This document shows positions 35,063-45,773 of a DNA stretch of 64,000 nt, piece after piece (the stretch's first letter is position 1; each line of letters opens with the position of its first letter). Both the position numbers and the translations under genes were made by a program. The DNA lies in contig NC_055988.1 of the NCBI RefSeq assembly GCF_018446385.1, positions 165,304,209 to 165,368,208 of the forward strand, written 5' to 3'. The notes under the pieces are model-generated. The model ran no database searches. It was not told the DNA's origin and saw only the letters and a list, made by a program, of their open reading frames with translations. The DNA is from Zingiber officinale (Eukaryota; Streptophyta; Magnoliopsida; Zingiberales; Zingiberaceae).

Positions 35063-36225
35063 ATGTTGGTCCACATTAGGTCAATTCAAAAGACATGAAT
35101 AGTCTTGAAATCAAAGTTAGAATTTTCTCTTACTTAAACTTAGCAAGGATACAAGTTAATTAAACATAAACAATTAACATTAAAAAGAATTAACAACTTA
35201 GGGAAATGAGTAAGGGATACTGGAGTTTACTTAGAGCATCCACATAAGTTTCTCTATCACTATATCTAAAATTTAGGATAAATAATTCACTTTATTAAAT
35301 TTAGACAATCAATTTTCACTATACATTACGTCAATTATCCTAAAATTTTCATTATCCTTAATTTTTTATTATTTTATTCTTTTTTTTTTATTATTATTAT
35401 ATTTATGCAATAAGTGGAATGGGAGAGATTGAAAAAATGATTGGAAGGAGAGATTAAAAAAATATTATTTTATTTTTAGGGTAGAGGTTTCATTCCCTAA
35501 ATTTAGGGAATCACTATTCATCAAATCTAAATTTAGGGAATAAATAAGGTAGTTGATGCAAAGATTTTTTAGCTATCTTATCCAAAATTTAGGGTAAAAT
35601 CTTTGGATAGGGTAGTCGATGTGGATGCTCTTAGTTACAATCAGAGAGGTTTTAATCCAAGGGAGTTGAAAGCGTATTAAAATTCTCTTTCATTGAAGGT
35701 AGAGATACCTCTTATACTCTTTGATAGTTTAGAAAATAACTAGGAAGTTAATACAAAAATTGTTATTGAATTCTTATCTCCAGGGGTCTTTTTATAGCCC
35801 CTTGAAAAATCTATCCGTTGCTCAGAAGTGTCTTCAAGATGGTCTAAGACGCATTCAATAAGATAAGTTTTATCCGTCGAAGATAAAACTTTATCTTCAG
35901 CTAACTGCTTGAAAGCGCCTTCTATAAGGGTGCCTTCCATAGGTTATGGAAGACACCTTCCACAAGGTAGATCAGCCTTCAATTGGTCTTCTTCTTGTGG
36001 CGCCTCCACAGGTGTATTCTTCCGCAGCTTCTCGTCTTTTGGATGCACCGAGTCTGTTGACTCAATTTCCGTGTCATCCTTCTCGTCCGCGGCGTCTTTC
36101 ACTCTACTTCTTGTGCTCCTAAGTTCTTGCACATTTAAACACAAGATATCAAACACAACATGACCTAACTTAATTCAGTTGACCACATCAAAACTATCAT
36201 GGGGTACTTTCAATCTTCTTATTTT
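35063..36225 (-). mobile_element. Decayed copia-type LTR, outermost element of the right-hand nest
   Basis: It follows the same internal order as the intact LTRs at 50808 and 63041: 'ttact-tggttacaatcagagaggtt-taatccaagg', then TTTTTATAGCCCC (TATA zone, 35788-35800), a GATAAAACTTTATC palindrome (35880-35897), 'ggtgtattcttccgcagcttctcgtc', 'cacgagtc-gttgactc', 'cttctcgtccgcggcgtctttcactc', 'cttgcacatttaaacacaag' and 'gacctaacttaattcagttgaccacatcaaaac'. Both ends are blurred. A 397-bp MITE interrupts it. It is followed by PPT-proximal internal sequence up to the MULE at 36366. Confidence 0.7.
35234..35630. mobile_element. PIF/Harbinger (Tourist-like) MITE
   Basis: Ends GAGCATCCACAT and GTGGATGCTC are complementary, flanked by TTA on both sides (35231-35233, 35631-35633). 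The TTA TSD with a terminal inverted repeat (TIR) rich in GAGCATC fits Tourist-like MITEs. AT-rich non-coding interior. Confidence 0.85.
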
Positions 36226-36365
36226 TAATATGCATCAATCCGAGTTAAAGTTAGGGGTAACCCAAAATAAAGTAATAAGTACTTAGTAAGTGAATTTGTA
36301 ATTATACAAAGAATTTGCAATTAAGTAAAAAAAAAAACTCTCCATTAACTTACTCCCTATTTCTC

Positions 36366-36920
36366 GGGGGCGGATCTTCTGGACCTATTTTTCTTGGTCT
36401 GCCCCTAGACCACACAACTGGTATAAAACCTCCTTCACGTGGCAAATACGTGCACGCGCTAACACCCAAAAGCCCTCTCTCGACCAAAAGCCCTAGCCTC
36501 CCTCCAACTACCTCCACCGTCGCCTGCGGCACCTCCCTCCGACGTTGTGTCCCTCCAGCATCGCTGACCTTCCGCGACGACATCCCTCCCGTGGCCTCCC
36601 TCCTGCGGCCTCCTCCTCCAACATCGTCTCCCCTCCTTGCTACGTCGCCGACCTCCAGGGGCCTCCAACAACTTCCCTCACCTCCAGCCGCCTCCCTCCC
36701 GCGACCTCCTCCTCCAACGCCGTTTCCCTCCTTGCTGTGTCGCTGACCTCCAACGGCCTCCAGCATCGCACCGACCTCCCTCTTGTGACCTCCAGCCGCC
36801 TCCCTCCCGTGGCCTCCAGCGACTTCCCTCAACTCCAACCACCTCCCTCCCTGGATTAGGTAATAGTGGTTGAAAACTTCTCATATCAGTTAGTTGCAAA
36901 CCTGAATTTTGTTTGCTTGG
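36366..36920. repeat. Left terminal inverted repeat of MULE
   Basis: CT-rich repeats of the type cctccctcccgtggcctcc alternate with 'ccgacctcca' words. The complement is found at the right end from CCAAGCAAAC (50589) outward. Frames on either strand are by-products of this repeat. Confidence 0.88.
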
Positions 36921-37441
36921 ATGAAGTTGTCTCCCTCCCGTGGCCAATTTAATGGTTTTTTTGATGAAGTTGTCCAAATTATTAATTTACATAAATACAA
37001 AAATTATGATGAAACAGATTTAATCTGTTTCCATTTCTCAGTTTCTTTTTTTTTTTGTTACAATTGCTGTTTTTTGAGTTGCTATTTTTTGATGTGCTTT
37101 TTTTGAGTGATGTGTTGTTTTCTGTTTCCATTTCTCAGTTTCTTTTTTTTTTGTGTTACAATTGTTGTTTTTTGAGTTGTTGTTTTTTGATGTGCTGTTT
37201 TTTGAGTGATGTGCTGTTTTTTTGAGTTGCTGTTGAAAAACTTGTCATTTATTCTTGGTTGTGCTGCTGATCATTCTCAGAAGTAAATCCTTTAAACTAT
37301 AGTTGATTTAGTTTAAGGTATTACAATTCATGTTAGATGTCCCTTGAGTTGCTATTTTTTAAATATCTTAATTTGATTATTTGATTCATAGGAAGTTTTT
37401 TTTTGCATATTGGTGTTGTTTAGGTACAAGGAAAGAAAATC
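36921..37441. other. MULE interior with ~100-bp duplicated T-rich unit
   Basis: The unit 'ctgtttccatttctcagttt...gttacaattg-tgttttttgagttg...ttttttgatgtgct' occurs at about 37025 and 37125. It lies between the left TIR and the GRF ORF, so it may be its promoter or leader. Confidence 0.6.
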
Positions 37442-37627
37442 ATGGCAGTTGGCTCTTCATCAGTATCATCTTTCAGTCGAAGACGTATAAACGATGAGCA
37501 ATGTGACACTCCCCACATATTATGTTATTGTGGGTTACGAGCTACTCTCCAAACATCATGGACGGAATCTAATCCAGGAAGGTGATTTTTTTCATGTCCA
37601 AAATATAGAGTAAGTTTTCATTATATC

Positions 37628-38660
37628 TGTTGGATCATGAATTCCATAGAGGGGGGGGGGGGGGGGAATATCGATTAAAAAAAATCTCGTAGAGTAAGCG
37701 CGCAGCAGAAAAAGAATAAACGAAAAGAAAGAGTGACACAGTATTTTACTTGGTTCGGAGCCTTTGTCGACTCCTACTCCAAGGCTCGCACACAAGGGTG
37801 CTTTCGATGGGCAAATCATTAATAATTCGAAAGATTATTACAAACCAAGTACAGGAATTAATTAGCGAAAAAGAAAGCCGACAATAAATAAAAAAGACAG
37901 AAATAGAAATAGCACTTTTGTCGGAGAACTTTCGCAGTGTTGCAGGAGCACAGAGGAGTAGATCTTTCGTTGTTGTAATGACTCCAGCTTTTACCCTCCT
38001 TATATAGGAGGTTCGAGGCGCCTGGAACCTCCAGGGCGCCCTGAATATGACGTAGCCGAGCCAACCAGGGCACTCCACGTGGCGAAATGATGTTGCGGAT
38101 AAAAGTTCACCTCCGGGCGCTCGGACCACTCTTCTCCAGAAAATCCTTCTCCTGCAAGAAAGAGTAAGTCCGAGGCAAAATGCAAATAATATTATCCTAC
38201 AAAACAAAGTGTTAGCACAGTTTAAAGTTAATAAGCAGAGTATTAGCGAGATTCCGTCTCCTCGAGACTAGAATCTAGTCACGATCTCGACTTAGAGATC
38301 CGAAATGGGTCTAAGTCGGATTGACTCCTAATGTTCCCTTCCCGGGAACGCGTTCTCATAGTCACTCCCTCCAGTGACTTACCTTCTCTTACTTGCCAGA
38401 CGTTCGGTCAGCCCTTCGACCCGTCTGGACTTCGTGCTAGCTATCCGGTCAGTTCGTCGACCTAGATGGACTTAATGCCAAACGTCCGGTCAGCCCGTTG
38501 ACCTGTTTGGACTTCGTGCCAGACATCAGGTTAGCTCGTCGACCTGTCTGGGCTTCTCCTGCACACTCGGTCAGAGTGTTAGATCACAACAGAACTAACT
38601 TAACCTATTTTATCATTCATCAAAACTTGAGTTAGACCGTTAGTGCTAACCGCACCAACA
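37628..38660 (-). repeat. 3' LTR of 7.8-kb element
   Basis: It begins (plus strand) TGTTGGATCATG and ends GCACCAACA. It contains a G-run (37651-37668), TATA-like TTATATAGGAGG (37998-38009), GGCGCC palindromes (38015-38045) and three to four two-stem hairpin units (38395-38552). Confidence 0.9.
38390..38560. repeat. Two-stem hairpin array in 3' LTR
   Basis: Units: CCAGAC..GTCTGG (38396), CTAGCT..AGATGG (38437, damaged), CCAAAC..GTTTGG (38478) and CCAGAC..GTCTGG (38519). Each encloses an inner GGTC..GACC stem. Spacing is ~41 bp. A separate GTCACT..AGTGAC hairpin precedes them at 38361-38378. Confidence 0.85.
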
Positions 38661-38675
38661 ATCTCCCTTTTTTTG
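38661..38675 (-). other. Polypurine tract of 7.8-kb element
   Basis: On the minus strand CAAAAAAAGGGAGAT lies directly before TGTTGG of the 3' LTR. Confidence 0.85.
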
Positions 38676-40046
38676 ATTCAATGACAACCTGATTAAGTTA
38701 GTGAAAAAATATGTAAGTAAAAACAAGCATAAGGTTGTTAAGTTTGTTTTTAAATTTTGCTGTTTGTATAACTTAACCACCTAACCCTCCCCCTTTGACA
38801 TTTATCAAAAAAATATAGAATAAATTGTAATTAAAAATGCAATGTTAATAAAAATCTATAAATGTAAGTCAGATTATTTTGGGGGAGTTTAAGCTTAAGC
38901 TTTTAACTTTTATCATTTTCAAAGTAGCTACTTTTTAACTTTAGAAGGATAACTTAATCTTTCGAAAAGAGTTTTGCAATTTGGAAACATAATTTACAAA
39001 GATAGCATTTTTTAAGTCAAGTTTTTAAAACTAAGTAACATCAAGTTTTAGTTTGTAAAACTTAACTAAGTAAAATTTATTTTTAATTTTGACTTTGTAA
39101 CCTTTTAAATAAATTTACAAAAATATATTTTGAAACCCAAGTAGAATATAATTTTCAGAATGAAGAGTCCAATTTTCAAAACCATCTTTTTAAAACTAAT
39201 TTTAGAAGGTATCATTTGAAAACCCAAGTAGAATACAATTTTCAGAATGAAGAGTCCAATTTTCAAAATCATCTTTTTAAAACTAAGTTTAGAAGGTATC
39301 ATTTGAAAACCCAAGTAGAGTATAATTTGAAAATAAAGCTAATTTTCAAAAATAATTTTAACTTTCAAAACTAATTTTGAAAAGCTAATTTTTTTTTAAA
39401 AAAATATTTTTCAAAGATTAATTTTAAAATAAGCATAAAAATAATTAAACTTCCCCCTGAACCTGACATTACAAAATCTGTCTAACCAGTTAACTACTCA
39501 CTGACTATTAGAGGATAACAGCTTTCACTTGGTTAGTCAAATTAAGTCTAATCATCATCAGTTAGTGTTTGACTAAAATGAATGACTCACCTTGATTAAT
39601 ATCTATTTGGTATTTAACGCCCTGACTTATATCGATGCACTGAAATAAGCATCTTAAGTTCAGGCAATTTGCCTATACATCTCACTCCTTTCTATGTTCT
39701 ACAATCACAAACAAGGAAATCCTAGGGTGTTGGTGAGATGCTCAAGTACTAGCCCTAGGGGAACATGCTTTCTAAGAGATTGTTCTAGGCTAAGGCTAAA
39801 ACTGATTTAAAAATTCTAGAAATGGAAGATTTAAAAAAAAAGATTTTATCCTAGAATTTAAAAATATTATTTTTTGAAAACGGGTTTTGCAATTTTTGTA
39901 TCCTAGTCTAATAAACAAATCAGACTAAATCATTGTCAAAGTCGAGATATACTTAAGTCGAAGTAACTCAAAATAGTATAAGTCAATGTCAATGTCAATG
40001 CCAACATACAATGATCATAATAGAATATACATAGTGATGATGAAGT
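38676..40046 (-). other. Non-coding interior with 87-bp minisatellite
   Basis: 'aacccaagtagaata-aattttcagaatgaagagtcc...' repeats at 39134, 39221 and 39308 (period 87 bp, 2.2 copies). The rest is AT-rich with 'gtttttaaaacta' words and no coding frame. Confidence 0.7.
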
Positions 40047-41338
40047 CTATCGAGATGAGGAGGAGGGGGGTGGCCCGAATCCCAATGAACGTAACATCTT
40101 GATCAGCTTTGTGTGATGGGTCCGGGCATCCTCTCGGGAACTAGATAAATCACGTCGAAGGTCGGAGATATCCTGTCTCATGTCTCGTCTCAAGTTGGAG
40201 ACCTCCTGACGAAGACTCGTCATGGATAGCTCGAGTCCGGCAACTCGATCGCCTAGAGTGCGAGGAGTGGGACGAGGTGCTCGGCCTGGAGGTGGAGGTG
40301 GTAAAGAAGCCGGAGCGTCCTCGTCGAATAGTGCGACCATAAACTCATCCTGCTTTGCCTCCTCCTGGGCATCTGGGTCTGGCTGGTGTTGTGCCCCCCT
40401 CTGCCAAGATAAGACACCCTCATCATCTATATGGACACCTCCTAGAGAGAAGCTCCTAGGTCCTAAGACGTCGAACTCAATCATGACTCGAATATCACCT
40501 CGAGTGACGTTAATACGTAGGGAGGCGAAATATGCCGTCAAAATATGATAATACGGCATATGAACTCGAGAGTTGGTAGTGACTCCAGCTGAGTGGATAA
40601 TGGTCTGAAAGATATGTAAACTGATATCTATGTCTAATCTATGGCAAAGGACATACAAGAGAAAGGAATGAAATGGACGCATCATCGCTATGTCGCGAGT
40701 GGACAGTGGTAAGATACAGAAGACTAAAATCCTATAGAGTACATAATTATGAACTTGAAGGCCAACTGACCTAAACATAGTCACAGTAGGTACTCGCTCT
40801 CCTCTAAAAAAATACGAGTAAATCGTATCCAGAGTGATGTGTGAGTAAGGATCACCAAATGGTAAATCCCTAGGAGGGTAACACTGAAAGGGGCACGTAG
40901 ATGGTCGTAACTCTAAGAAGTCTTGAATAGTGGTAGGAGATAATGTGATATCCATACCAGCTACCCTAGTAGTATAAGTAAGATCATCTACCCTAACTAA
41001 GTTATTATAAAATTCAGCACATAAACTTATGTTTACTGAACTTGTACAGTAAACAAGGTTTCGTAAGTTATAATGGTTAATGACCTCTACAGCGGGAAAA
41101 CAGGAACACAAGAAAAACTCTCTATCTAAGCACTTAGTCCTAATAGGCATATAGATGGTCTACTCAAATCTAATCCTAAGTTCGTCAGTAGGGAACCTAG
41201 GGTCAATACTAGCAGTAGAGGGCCCAGCACCAGATCTAGAACGTTTTCTACATTATATAAAAAGACTATACTAAGCAAAAAAAATCAGTGAAGTATTTAA
41301 AGGAAACTTAAGAGGAACAAAGAAATTTACCGAGGCAT
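40047..41338 (-). CDS. 'Putative plant transposon protein' ORF inside LTR element, interrupted by one stop
   Basis: A long frame of 367 codons runs from ATG 41150 to 40047. Homology-like continuity extends upstream through TAG (41160-41162) to a likely real start at 41338 via a small intron (exons 41331-41338 and 41247 downward, GTAAAT...TAG). I recognise the conserved run YMPIRTKCLDREFF, then SVNISLCAEFYNNLVRVDD and FLELRP, a pattern seen in the plant transposon-associated family I believe is PF20167. The C-terminal third is Pro-rich, then a heptad-like coiled coil (LRQEVSNLRRDMRQDISDLRRDL). It is not gag or pol, and its role in the element is unknown. If translation starts at 41150 a 367-residue protein could still be made. 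Confidence 0.65.
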
Positions 41339-42427
41339 CGTGAGTAAAATTTTTAGAGATGACGACCTCGGTTGATTCGCAGCAGCGTAATAACCGCAAA
41401 ATGAAATAAAATTTTAATTTTGATCACTCTCGCGGTAAAGTTCCAAAAGAGCCTTGACAAGAGTGAAGAAGATGTGGAGCAAAGGGAGAGGGTGCCCCTG
41501 CCCCCTATATATAGGGGACTCTGGGCGCCCGGGCCCTTTTCGAGCGCCCGAGATCAGCTGGGGCAGGGCACCCGGAAGGGAATACCAGGGGCGTTCGCCC
41601 CTGGTTTTTGACTTCGTGTTTTTTTTTAAAAGACTTTTTAAAATGATTTTTAAAATTTTAAAAGAATTTTTAAGATATTTTTTAAAATATTTTTTAAAAA
41701 GTTTTTAAAAGAATTTTTAAAGTTTTTTAAAAGAATTTTTAAAATAATTTGTAAAGTTTTTAAAAGAATTTAATTTAATTTAATTTAATTTAATTTAACT
41801 TAATTTAATTTAACTTAACTTAATTTAATTTAACTTAATTTAATTTAATTTAATTTAATTTAATTTAATAATTTAATTTAATAATTAAATTTTAATTAAT
41901 TGAGTCTTTAGTCATCTCACCCGATCTACGTTTTCAATCAGGGAATCTTATAATTTTGTGAGATGAATTAGATTCAATTTTAGGGTTTGATTTAACTTTG
42001 TGTTAGATTCAGATTTAGTTTTGGGCTCAACAAATAGACATTCTTTGGATAAACTTCTGAGCTATGGTGAGTCACCTGGATATCATTAGAGTAACCATGC
42101 TTTCGAGGTTTTCCAAATAGTCTTATCCACTGAACTTAATACAAAACCTTGGTCTAACTGGTTAGGATCTATAAAGGGTAGCTTTGGTTAGTTCCACTTA
42201 GCCAAACGCACCAGGTCAAAGCCATATCTTCCTAGACATGCATAGACTAAGCTTCCCAAACGTACTATCATCCAAAACTTCACCAATACCATAGGTCAAG
42301 TTAAACTTGGTCCCTTTCTAATTAGTCTTAACTACCCTGCCGGGTAGGTTAGTTTGGGTTACCCTGTCGGGTAGGTTAGTTTTGGAGGTGCCAGCTATTC
42401 TGGAGCCTACCTCTGAATTATTGGTCT
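41339..42427 (-). other. Non-coding interior with (AATTT)n microsatellite
   Basis: 41625-41760 is a run of 'ttttaaaagaatttttaaa' variants, followed by a near-perfect AATTT microsatellite at 41765-41885. 42330-42380 has a doubled 'accctg-cgggtaggttagttt'. A GC-rich block with GGGCGCCC and CGAGCGCCCGAG words is at 41505-41600. No gene. Confidence 0.6.
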
Positions 42428-44113
42428 TTATTTTTGATTTTTAGTTTTTGGTTTATGTCTGCTCTTTTTATAGTTATAATTGAGTTGGTGATATTCTAGG
42501 TCTTGGTGGGGTTTAAAATATTTAGATTTTGAATTTGTTGATCTGGGTTTGTATTTTGGTTGTTGAGTTGATTTATTTGATTTTACATAATATATTTTTT
42601 CTTTGGGCATGTAGTATTGATTAAGTCCTACTTGTGTGGTTAAGCACGTTTTCGGAACCCAAGCTTTACTTGATTGTTTGTGTTGGGTTATTAACGATTT
42701 AAATGTTTTATTCAAACTTGACTTATGGCCAAGCTCGGTTTTGTTGTAGATTGTCTTTTGATTATTTAAAATTAGATCTAAATTCTTAGATCTTTTTGTA
42801 AATTTTTCTAAGAGATCTTTTAATTTATTAACTTCTATTTTTAGTGATAAATTTTTCTCCTCAAGTGTTGGGTCTTGAGTTGGATTTGAATTTTTGATTT
42901 GTTCCTTGAGGTTTTGATTTTCCTCAAGGAGCAATTTGTTTTCTTTTTCTAAAGTAATTAATTTACTATTCAGGCATGCAATAATTTTAAAGAATTTTCT
43001 ATTCAAATTAAAGTTTACGTCGTCGGGACCTTCGGAAACAAGTACGGACTCGTGGCTCGATTCAGGTTCGGACCCGTCTTCCGATTCTTCTTCGAGGGCC
43101 ATTAGTGCGAGGTGGCTATGGTGCTTCTGATCTTCGGTCTCCGATTCGTGTGAGGAATAGTCACCCCAAGTCGCTTTGAGAGCCTTCTTCTTGGATGTCT
43201 TTGTCTTGTCGCTCTTCAGTTTCGGCCAGACACTCGTTCTTGTAGTGACCCTTCTTGTTGCATCCGGAGCAGGTCACGTTTCTTGGTTCATTTGGGGAGT
43301 TGATCTTTTTTGCATGTCCTTCTTGCTGAAGCTTTTCTTTCTCCTGGTGAACGTTTTCCTTACCAGATTCATCAGGTATTATTCGTCTTCAGAGTCCTGG
43401 TCAAACCCATCTTCAACCTCAAGCTTTTTTTTTGTCCTTTCCTTGGATGAACATGCAAACAAAGCTACACCTTTCTTGGCCCTAACGTTAGTTTTCTTAT
43501 GCAATTCTAATTCGCAAAACAGTTCATCTAATTTTAATTTAGATAAATTTTTAGAAATTTTGTAGGCATCCACGATAGATGACCACAAATTATTGCGCGG
43601 TAAAGCGTTTAAAGCATACCTTATTAGATCCCGGTTCTCCATTTGATGGCCTATTGTGTGAAGTTCGTTGAGGATGTCCTTGATCCTTGCATGAAACTGA
43701 CTCGCTGTCTCTCCTTCCTGCATTTTAATGTTAAATAATCTATTTAACAAAAGATCGCGCTTCGTTACCTTGGTGTCGCTTGTCCCTTCGTGTAGTTCGA
43801 TCAATTTGTCCCACAATTCCTTCGCGTTCTGGTGCGGTCCTACCTGGTTCAATTCTTCCTTCGTCAGTCCGCATTGAAGTGTGTTGAGTGCTTTGAAATC
43901 CATTGACGTTTTTTTCTTCATGTCCGGAGTCCACTGTTCCGAGTCCAGTGGAATTCCATAGTTGTCGACTGGTGCTTTGTAGCCTCTTGTGACGTTGAAC
44001 CATTAGTCGAAATTCGTTTTCAGGTAGACCTCCATCCGCTTCTTTCAGTACAGAAAATCATCCTCGTTGAACAGGGGAGGACATACTGTGCTGAAGCCTT
44101 CAATTTGAGACAT
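42428..44113 (-). pseudogene. Copia-type gag remnant of 7.8-kb element
   Basis: The frame starts at ATG 44113 shortly after the primer site and shows a gag N-terminus (KKRMEVYLKT), then AKELWDKLIELHEGTSD, then RDLIRYALNALPRNNLWSSIVDAYKISK. In-frame stops near 44045-44055 and 44005, and a broken zinc-finger zone near 43250-43380, prevent an intact product. The C-terminal part (42428-43102) is a clean 224-codon frame with a long coiled coil (about residues 40-95) and the block SKAWVPKTCL that closes the related gag proteins at 52372 and 55461. Confidence 0.85.
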
Positions 44114-44366
44114 CCTGCACACAAGTAAAGAAATAGAAAAAAATCCTAAGACTAGGTCTTGGATTAGTAGTGCGGGATAAGATAGAAATAATTTAAGAAC
44201 TGAATTAGTGTTGCACAAATTCAGGTTGATTGCAACGAAAAAATTTCCAAAAAGATAATAGTACCAGTTTGGAAAATTACAAAAATCTGAAAACCGAAGA
44301 AAAAAGAAAAGAAACTAGTTTCACCCCTAGTCTGATTGGTGGTTGCACCAAATCAGAGCGGTACCT

Positions 44367-44378
44367 GCTCTGATACCA
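44367..44378 (-). other. Primer-binding site, tRNA-iMet
   Basis: The minus-strand TGGTATCAGAGC is a perfect match to the plant consensus, two bases inside the 5' LTR. Confidence 0.92.
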
Positions 44379-44380
44379 CT

Positions 44381-45412
44381 TGTTGGATCGTGAATTTGAT
44401 AGAGGGGGGGGGGTGAATATCGATTAAAAAAATCTCGTAGAGTAAGCGCACAATGGGAAAAGAATAAACAAAAAGAAAGAGTGACACTAGTAGTTTTTTA
44501 CTTGGTTCGGAGCCTTTGTCGACTCCTACTCCAAGGCCTGCACACAAGGGTACTTTCGATGGCCAATCACTAATAATTTGAAAGATTATTACAAACTAAG
44601 TACAGGAATTAATTAGAGAAAATGAAAGCCAACAATAAGTAAAAAAGACAGAAATAGAAATAGCACTTTTGTCGGAGAACTTTCGCAGCGTCGTAGGAGC
44701 ACAGAGGAGTAGATCTTTCGTTATTGTAATGACTCCAGCCTTTACCCTCCATATATAGGAGGTTTGGGGTGCCTGGAACTTCCAGGGCGCCTTGAATATG
44801 ACGTAGCCGAGCCAACCAGGGCACTCCACATGGCGAAATGATGTTGCAGATAAAAGTTCACCTCCGGGCGCCCGGACCACTCTTCTGCAGAAAATCCTTC
44901 TCCTGCAAGAAAGAGTTAGTTCGAGGCAAAATGCAAATAATATTATCCTGCAAAACAAAGTGTTAGCACAATTTAAAGTTAATAAGCAGAGTATTAGCTA
45001 GATTCTGTCTCCTCCAGATCGGAATCTAGTCATGATCTCGACTTAGAGATCCGAAATAGGTCTAAGTCGGATCGACGCCTAATGTTCCCTTCCTGGGAAC
45101 GCGTTCTCATAGTCACTCCCCTCCAGTGACTTACCTTCTCTTACTTGCCAGACGTTCAGTCGGCCCTTCGGCCCGTCTGGACTTCGTGCCAGCTATCCGG
45201 TCAGTCCGTCGACCTAGCTGGACTTCGTGCCAAACACCCGGTTAGCCCGTCGACCCGTTTAGACTTCGTGCCAGACATCAGGTCAGCCCGTCGACCTGTC
45301 TGGGCTTCACTTGTACACTCAGTCAGAGTGTTAGATCACAACAGAACTAACTTAACCTATTTTGTCATTCATCAAAACTTGAGTTAGACCGTTAGTACTA
45401 ACCGCACCAACA
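44381..45412 (-). repeat. 5' LTR of 7.8-kb element
   Basis: Partner of 37628-38660. Hairpin units at 45149-45312 read CCAGAC..GTCTGG, CCAGCT..AGCTGG, CCAAAC..GTTTAG (one mismatch) and CCAGAC..GTCTGG. The G-run here is G10 followed by TGAATA. Confidence 0.9.
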
Positions 45413-45773
45413 ATATCAACACGGTATTGTAGTTTTTAAATTATTGAGTTTTGATTAAGTTGATTTGAAATTTAGCAAAAGGGATGTGACTTTTTCTTAT
45501 GACATGACCCAGAACTATCAGAGAGAAGTAAGACAATTATTACTAAGTTGAAGATAAATAACAAAAAATTAAAATTATAGATCAATGAATTGAAGAAAGG
45601 TACTAGTTACGGGGGGTGCAAGTGAATATAATGATGTTCTGGATGATGGGAGCAACAATCATGAAATTATGCAATTGAGTGATGAAATATGTTCATTGAA
45701 TAGGAAATTTAGAGTTGCTATCGTTGTAGTTGTATGTATTTGGATTGTGATGATGAGTATGTGGTTGATGTAA

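Larger units (their letters stand above)
37628..45412 (-). mobile_element. LTR retrotransposon without pol (copia-type gag plus extra ORF)
   Basis: LTRs at 44381-45412 (5' on the minus strand) and 37628-38660 (3'), exact TSD ATATC (37623-37627, 45413-45417), tRNA-iMet primer site and PPT. The interior carries a broken gag and a long unrelated ORF but no protease, integrase or RT that I can find, so it is non-autonomous. The LTRs are of almost equal length (1032 and 1033 bp) but differ by a few percent by eye. Its PPT and gag style resemble the SIRE/Maximus side of copia; that lineage call is tentative. Confidence 0.9.
37442..45773 (+). pseudogene. GRF-type zinc-finger protein with C-terminal membrane anchor, split and broken
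   Basis: The first exon from ATG 37442 encodes a Ser/Arg-rich start and the GRF zinc-finger signature CYCGLRATLQTSWTESNPGR, then a TGA where Arg is expected, then FFSCPKYR and a GTAAGT donor (37612). The 7.8-kb LTR element then lies in the presumed intron. After 45412 the frame resumes in decayed form and ends with RKFRVAIVVVVCIWIVMMSMW, a membrane-anchor-like tail that plant GRF proteins often have (stop 45771-45773). GRF fingers bind single-stranded nucleic acid in better-known proteins; its role here is unknown. It is oriented opposite to the transposase within the same MULE. Confidence 0.65.

Noticed and set aside
36315..36873. Pro/Ser-rich and Gly-rich frames in several phases
   Set aside because: By-products of the CT/GA repeat in the MULE TIR; the same frames recur, inverted, at 57785-58286.
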